Below are positions 14,312 to 18,161 of a stretch of DNA of 18,161 bases, in pieces; the stretch's first letter is position 1, and every line of letters starts with the position of its first letter. The stretch covers positions 1 through 18,161 of the forward strand of contig CAMTOL010000017.1 in NCBI GenBank assembly GCA_947074135.1, given 5' to 3'. Under the pieces are notes generated by a model. It was not told where the DNA came from. It did no database searches and worked only from the letters and a program-made list of their open reading frames with translations. The translations under genes were made by a program, and so were the position numbers. The DNA is from an uncultured Rikenellaceae bacterium (GTDB lineage Bacteria > Bacteroidota > Bacteroidia > Bacteroidales > Rikenellaceae).

Positions 14312-15865
14312 ATGAACCGCAAACTAATTATTTTAATATCGGTTTTAATTGCAGCTTGCGCAACAACAGCAACTGCTCAAAACAACGATATGTCTATCTT
14401 TGCCGACAAAATGGCAACGCAACTATCGAGCAAAGCATCGAAAAGCAATATTGCAAAGATGTCGAACCCCGAACTCAAAGCTCTGGCAACAGCACTCAAA
14501 GTGGGCAACTACTCTACCGACTACCGAGTAGCTACTTTCAAAGCTAAACTTCACCCTGATGCGCTTGGTAAACAGCTCCACATTGGCAACGGTTACAGCC
14601 GCTACGAGGGCATCACTGGTATCTACCTCGAAGAGGGAAAACAGACAATCATTGTCGATGGCGTAGCTCAAGGCAAAACTCTTACGCTGATGGTTCCAAA
14701 TTGGGACAGAAGAGCTCCCGAAGGTGTCGAAACAACTAAAGATCCTAATGGTTGGGGAATTATCAAAGACGATTACGAGGTATCGAACGGCGTAAACGTG
14801 ATTGACGTTAAAAAATCGGGGCTAGTTTACGTTTCATTCTACTCTGAAAACCCTAAAGAAGAGGCTCCAATCTCTATTCACTTTGTTGGCGACAAAGTAA
14901 ACGGTTACTTCGACCTAACACTTGGACACACCGACGCTGATTGGGACAAAATGCTCGACAATGCAGTATATCCAGTTATTGACGCTCGTGGTCGCCACAT
15001 TCAAATTGCATATCCAGTAGAGGCTTGCAATAAATATGCTCGTAGTCGTGGCGTTGAACTGCTTAGCAACTACGACTCACTCGTTTTCCGCCAACACCGT
15101 TTCATCGGTCTTGAAAAGTATAACACTGTACCTGAAAATCGTATCCTAGCTCGTGTCAACTACAACTACTATATGTTCCGCGATGGCGATGGAGTTGCAT
15201 ATATGGGAACGAAACCCGGCTATGCTATGGCAATGGTTGTTGATCCTGCAAGAGTGATTTCGGGCGACCCTTGTTGGGGTTTTAGCCACGAGGTTGGACA
15301 CGTTCATCAAACACGTCCATACTTGAATTGGGGCGGAATGGGCGAAGTGAGCAACAATATTATTACTATGTATGTTATTCGCTCGTTTGGTGTCGAAAGC
15401 CGATTGGGCAACCAAAAATCGTATGAAGCAGCCCGTAAAGATATCATCGAACGTGGCATCTCATACTTAGAAGCAAACGATGTTTTCTGTCGTCTTGTTC
15501 CATTCTGGCAGCTTCACCTATACTTTACAGCCAACGGCAAAGCAGATTTCTATGCAGACCTACACCAAGTATTTAGAAACTCAGCTCAAGGCGAAGGCAA
15601 TGATTGGGACTCGGCTAGAGGCAAAGACAAAGTAGCCGAATACTCGCTCAATTTCGTCAAAGAGTGCTGCCGAGTTGGCGGTGTTGACTTAACCGAGTAC
15701 TTCGAAAAATGGGGTTTCTTTAAAGTTGGAGAGTTCGAAATTGGCGACTACGGCACATTTACCTACAAAATGACCGACGAAATGGTTGCAAAGTGCAAAG
15801 CCGAAATCGCAGCAATGAAGCTCCCTAAAGTTGATGCTGATCAAATCATCGCCCTCGAAGATTAA
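14312..15865 (+). CDS. Secreted M60-like (enhancin/mucinase family) zinc metallopeptidase
   Basis: The gluzincin motif HEVGH (326-330) is followed after 14 residues by E345 in GGMGEVSNN, fitting the HExxHx(8,28)E signature of peptidase family M60 (M60-like, DUF4092/enhancin group). Several family members cleave mucin-type glycoproteins, and some are O-glycopeptidases. The N-terminal 22 or so residues are a signal. Cleavage could fall at ATAQ (signal peptidase I) or at the lipobox-like IAAC with C16, so lipidation is uncertain. Residues 60-200 form the N-terminal beta domain and 215-460 the catalytic domain. No extra carbohydrate-binding module is present in the 517 residues. It appears monocistronic, with its own promoter-like site upstream and a long inverted repeat downstream. 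Confidence 0.88.
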   Translation: MNRKLIILISVLIAACATTATAQNNDMSIFADKMATQLSSKASKSNIAKMSNPELKALATALKVGNYSTDYRVATFKAKLHPDALGKQLHIGNGYSRYEGITGIYLEEGKQTIIVDGVAQGKTLTLMVPNWDRRAPEGVETTKDPNGWGIIKDDYEVSNGVNVIDVKKSGLVYVSFYSENPKEEAPISIHFVGDKVNGYFDLTLGHTDADWDKMLDNAVYPVIDARGRHIQIAYPVEACNKYARSRGVELLSNYDSLVFRQHRFIGLEKYNTVPENRILARVNYNYYMFRDGDGVAYMGTKPGYAMAMVVDPARVISGDPCWGFSHEVGHVHQTRPYLNWGGMGEVSNNIITMYVIRSFGVESRLGNQKSYEAARKDIIERGISYLEANDVFCRLVPFWQLHLYFTANGKADFYADLHQVFRNSAQGEGNDWDSARGKDKVAEYSLNFVKECCRVGGVDLTEYFEKWGFFKVGEFEIGDYGTFTYKMTDEMVAKCKAEIAAMKLPKVDADQIIALED

Positions 15866-15876
15866 CCTCTTCTACA

Positions 15877-15953
15877 CAGTCTTATAACCAGTTCTACTAT
15901 ACCTTTAGTGAAGAATAAAACGAAACACTAATCTTCACTAAAGGTTAAGACTG
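15877..15953. repeat. Long two-tier inverted repeat after the M60-like gene
   Basis: A perfect 14-bp inner stem (ACCTTTAGTGAAGA at 15901-15914 with its complement at 15932-15945) has a 17-nt loop. An outer 8-bp stem (CAGTCTTA at 15877-15884 with TAAGACTG at 15946-15953) encloses it, with 16 extra nt on the left side only. CACAGT at 15875-15880 could instead pair with ACTGTG at 15958-15963. No T-run follows on the plus strand. It lies between convergent genes and may act as a transcript-end structure or be a small mobile palindrome. Confidence 0.7.
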
Positions 15954-16031
15954 TCGCACTGTGGGCAATTATAGTAATGACAAAAACTAAAAATTGCAAT
16001 GATAATCGGTCTAAGAGCTGACAAGCAAAAT

Positions 16032-16484
16032 TTAGGCTAGGATTTGAGAGCTGTGCTCTTTAGTTTTTACCTCTTTGGGAGTGATTATACGCTCAATCAC
16101 ACCTGTCGAACCATCAATAATAAATGTTGTGCGAAGCGTACCCATATATTTACGTCCGTACATTGATTTCTCCGCCCAAACGCCAAACTTTTCGACCAAT
16201 TCTTTATCAGTATCAGCAATAAGATTGAATGGCAACTCATTTTTAGCTATAAATTTTTGGTGCGATGCTTCGCCATCAACGCTAACACCTAGCACCTCAT
16301 AACCAGCACCTTGTAGCTCACCATAACCATCTCTTAACGAACAAGCTTGAGCAGTACAACCCGAAGTACTATCTTTAGGATAGAAGTACAGTACAAGTTT
16401 TTTTCCTTTAAAATCAGACAGTTTAATTTGACGACCATTTTGGTCAACTCCCAGCACCTGCGGGGCTTTATCTCCAACTTGCAT
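16032..16484 (-). CDS. bcp: Thioredoxin-dependent thiol peroxidase, BCP-type peroxiredoxin
   Basis: This enzyme reduces hydrogen peroxide and organic hydroperoxides in the cytoplasm, using a thiol donor. The active site PKDSTSGCTAQAC (36-48) carries the peroxidatic C43 and, five residues on, the resolving C48, as in atypical 2-Cys BCP proteins. RTTFIID (118-124) is a conserved beta strand. At 150 residues it is complete. No signal peptide is visible. It diverges from the DUF456 gene across 69 bp. No good TAnnTTTG box was seen on its own strand, only a weak AAAATTTG near 16492-16499. Confidence 0.95.
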   Translation of the reverse strand: MQVGDKAPQVLGVDQNGRQIKLSDFKGKKLVLYFYPKDSTSGCTAQACSLRDGYGELQGAGYEVLGVSVDGEASHQKFIAKNELPFNLIADTDKELVEKFGVWAEKSMYGRKYMGTLRTTFIIDGSTGVIERIITPKEVKTKEHSSQILA

Positions 16485-16496
16485 AGATTCTCAAAT

Positions 16497-16527
16497 TTTG
16501 ATTTATAAATAATTAACGTTACCTTTA
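16497..16527 (+). promoter_or_regulatory. Promoter-like site of the DUF456 gene
   Basis: TTTG (16497-16500) and TACCTTTA (16520-16527, one mismatch at the last base) are 19 nt apart. The predicted leader before the ATG at 16554 is about 20-25 nt. Confidence 0.45.
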
Positions 16528-16553
16528 CCTAGCTAATAGAGAAAAAAAGAGAA

Positions 16554-17048
16554 ATGTTCGAATATTTTTTACTTACAATATCGCTAGTATTAGTAATCGT
16601 AGCTATTGTCGGTTGTGTGGTTCCAGCAATACCTGGACCACTCTTTGCGTACTGCGCACTATGGATTTTCCACGCTTCACAGTTTAGCGCACTTTCGATT
16701 ACCTATATGTTAATTTTAGGCATGATAACACTAATTGTCTTTTTTGCCGACTATTTCCTTCCACCGCTCATTACTAAAAAGTTCGGAGGTACAAAATATG
16801 CCGCTTGGGGCTCAATAATAGGTCTTTTTGCGGGTATGATTCTAACTCCAATCGGAATGATAGTAGGTATGCTACTTGGAGCTTTCTTAGGCGAACTTCT
16901 CTTTGCAAAAAAGTCAGGAGCAGACTCATTAATAGCAACCCTTGGAGCATTTCTAGGCTTTATTGCAGGCACAGGACGAAAACTCTTTTTGTGCTGCTAT
17001 ATTCTCTATGTCCAAATCAAAGAGACTGTACTCTACTATATAAACTAG
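16554..17048 (+). CDS. DUF456 family integral membrane protein
   Basis: The protein is a small hydrophobic membrane protein of unknown function. Helices lie at about 5-27, 28-45, 50-68, 83-105 and 106-117/125-140. The family hallmark is the Gly-rich stretch after KYAAWGSIIGLFAGM (81-95), continuing through GMIVGMLLGAFLGELL (101-116). VVPAIPGPL (22-30) is another conserved piece. At 164 residues it has normal length. It converges on the thioesterase gene with 19 bp between stops and no visible terminator. Context does not suggest a role. Confidence 0.88.
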   Translation: MFEYFLLTISLVLVIVAIVGCVVPAIPGPLFAYCALWIFHASQFSALSITYMLILGMITLIVFFADYFLPPLITKKFGGTKYAAWGSIIGLFAGMILTPIGMIVGMLLGAFLGELLFAKKSGADSLIATLGAFLGFIAGTGRKLFLCCYILYVQIKETVLYYIN

Positions 17049-17067
17049 CAAAACGAGTCACTACAGC

Positions 17068-17481
17068 CTACTCAAAGTGAGGTTTAAACATATCAATTAG
17101 CTGCTTTGGCGGACGAGTTGGTCGATGCGTCGTGGAGTGCATAAAGGCGAGCGTAACGGTTCCTGTCGTGATTAGCTCTTTGCCCTCATTTCTAAAAACC
17201 TCATAGTGGAACGTTACCTTTGCTCCAGATGGTAGTTCGGGCAGCGATGTGCGAATTGTCAATAAGTCGTCGTAGTGAGCAGGGTTTTTATAGTCAATAT
17301 GCACCTGAAGCACAGGCATCATTACCCCACTTCGTTCAATCTCAGCATAAGGAAAACCATAATTTCGCATCAATTCGGTTCGACCAACATCGAACAGCTC
17401 AACATAGTGCGAGTGATACAGGAAGCCCATCATATCGACCTCTCCATACCTTATTCTAACGTGTGTATCGTGTGTTACCAT
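17068..17481 (-). CDS. Hotdog-fold acyl-CoA thioesterase (YbgC / 4-hydroxybenzoyl-CoA thioesterase family)
   Basis: The protein hydrolyses an acyl-CoA thioester; the substrate is not evident. The family active-site segment RYGEVDMMGFLYHSHYVEL (11-29) contains D16, the expected catalytic Asp, followed by FDVGRTELM (30-38). The rest fits a single hotdog domain of 137 residues. It is cytoplasmic, with no signal peptide. Its promoter-like -7 box ends 4 nt before the ATG. The AbgT-family gene ends 126 bp upstream on the same strand, but the intervening promoter suggests independent transcription. Confidence 0.9.
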   Translation of the reverse strand: MVTHDTHVRIRYGEVDMMGFLYHSHYVELFDVGRTELMRNYGFPYAEIERSGVMMPVLQVHIDYKNPAHYDDLLTIRTSLPELPSGAKVTFHYEVFRNEGKELITTGTVTLAFMHSTTHRPTRPPKQLIDMFKPHFE

Positions 17482-17485
17482 AGCG

Positions 17486-17493
17486 CAAAGTTA
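17486..17493 (-). promoter_or_regulatory. -7 promoter box of the thioesterase gene
   Basis: TAACTTTG on the minus strand is a full TAnnTTTG match and ends 4 nt before the ATG, predicting a leaderless transcript. The -33 element is poor (TCTG at 18-nt spacing), so confidence rests on the box and its position. Confidence 0.5.
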
Positions 17494-17576
17494 CATATTT
17501 AATTTACAATGCAGAATCCATAATTTGTAATTTTAATATTTAATCTAAGCTACAACACTCACAACCATCACAAATG

Positions 17577-17600
17577 ATTAAGGATTATGCATTAAGGATT
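17577..17600. repeat. Duplicated ATTAAGGATT
   Basis: ATTAAGGATT occurs at 17577-17586 and 17591-17600, separated by ATGC, in the short spacer downstream of the AbgT-family gene. It is a simple AT-rich repeat with no evident function. Confidence 0.5.
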
Positions 17601-17607
17601 GTCAATT

Positions 17608-18135
17608 CTATAAATGAATTGGTCCGTCGAGTCCGAGCGGAAGTCCGAAATAGAACCAAATCGCAAGTAGCACTATCCAACACAACATAAAGAATAACGA
17701 GAATGGCAACATCAACGAAATAAGAGTTCCAACACCATAATCTTTATTATATTTCTGCGCATAAACCACCAGTAGTGCAAAGTAGCTCATCATTGGAGTA
17801 ATTACATTTGTTACCGAATCTCCAATACGAAACGCTGCTTGAGTCAATCCTGGGTGGTAACCAATTAACATCAACATTGGGATAAAGACAGGAGCAAGTA
17901 TCGCCCATTTTGCCGAAGCTGACCCCATAAACATATTGATAAGAGCAACCAAGAAGACAAAGCATACCAACATAGGGAAGCCTGTAAAACCAATATGGCT
18001 CAACCAAGCGGCACCCTTGATTGCAACAATTATAGCGAGGTTACTATGCGAAAAGAAATAGAAGAACTGCGCCGCAAACAAGAAAAGGCCAATATAGCTA
18101 CCAATTCCGACAATCGACTTAACAATTGCATTAAT
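17608..18135 (-). pseudogene. AbgT-family transporter, C-terminal part; in-frame stop upstream, 5' end outside the window
   Basis: The frame encodes the C-terminal third of an AbgT-type (p-aminobenzoyl-glutamate / MtrF) membrane transporter. The signatures are FFAAQF-like FLFAAQFFYFFSHSNL, then MGSASAKWAILAPVFIPML and FRIGDSVTNVITPMMSYF. About four hydrophobic segments remain of the usual protein of roughly 500 residues. An in-frame TGA at 18136-18138 interrupts the frame just upstream, and only seven more codons (VINNDKL) fit before the window ends. Those codons loosely resemble family sequence, so the stop looks like a point or small indel lesion, or an error near the sequence end, rather than a true gene boundary. 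ATG or TTG starts inside the frame would begin mid-membrane domain and are not credible. Confidence 0.75.
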
Positions 18136-18161
18136 TCACAGCTTATCGTTATTTATCACAC

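Overview
The window looks like a chromosomal piece of a low-GC member of the Bacteroidota, most likely order Bacteroidales and probably host-associated. The signs are the rseC-rnfBCDGEA gene order, a DUF3127 OB-fold protein, a golvesin-inserted amidase of the type often annotated 'xanthan lyase', M60-like and C10 peptidases, and several promoters of the Bacteroidetes type (TTTG, about 19 nt, TAnnTTTG). The species cannot be named from the sequence alone.

Layout. Positions 1-430 hold no credible gene but are rich in palindromes and a short tandem repeat. Next come rarA and a secreted GH20 beta-hexosaminidase on the minus strand. Divergent from these is a secreted zinc amidase (3337-5670) whose C-terminus is cut off. 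The cut abuts a scar (5668-6133) made of the 3' end of an IS3-family transposase fused to a decayed C10 (streptopain-type) peptidase gene. After it are a cytoplasmic cyclophilin, a DUF3127 protein with an SSB-like tail, and a strong terminator. L-serine dehydratase follows.

The centre of the window (8589-14132) is a complete seven-gene operon, rseC-rnfB-rnfC-rnfD-rnfG-rnfE-rnfA, with two tandem promoter-like sites before it and a strong hairpin terminator after it. It encodes the Rnf ferredoxin:NAD+ oxidoreductase, which couples electron flow between reduced ferredoxin and NAD+ to ion transport across the inner membrane. A monocistronic secreted M60-like metallopeptidase follows, then a long inverted repeat, a bcp-type peroxiredoxin (minus), a DUF456 membrane protein (plus), a hotdog acyl-CoA thioesterase (minus) and, at the right edge, the C-terminal part of an AbgT-family transporter (minus) with an in-frame stop upstream.

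How the genes fit together. Rnf is the energy-conserving module of an anaerobe. Serine dehydratase feeds pyruvate, and pyruvate oxidation would supply reduced ferredoxin to Rnf (inference). The hexosaminidase, amidase, M60 peptidase and the dead C10 peptidase point to use of peptidoglycan, mucin or other glycoproteins.

I did not find an obviously new multi-gene system. The features most worth a second look are the related palindromes at the left edge, the IS/C10/amidase scar, the near-leaderless promoter arrangement shared by three genes, the large inverted repeat after the M60 gene, and the absence of TGA among the stops of the 17 other genes examined.
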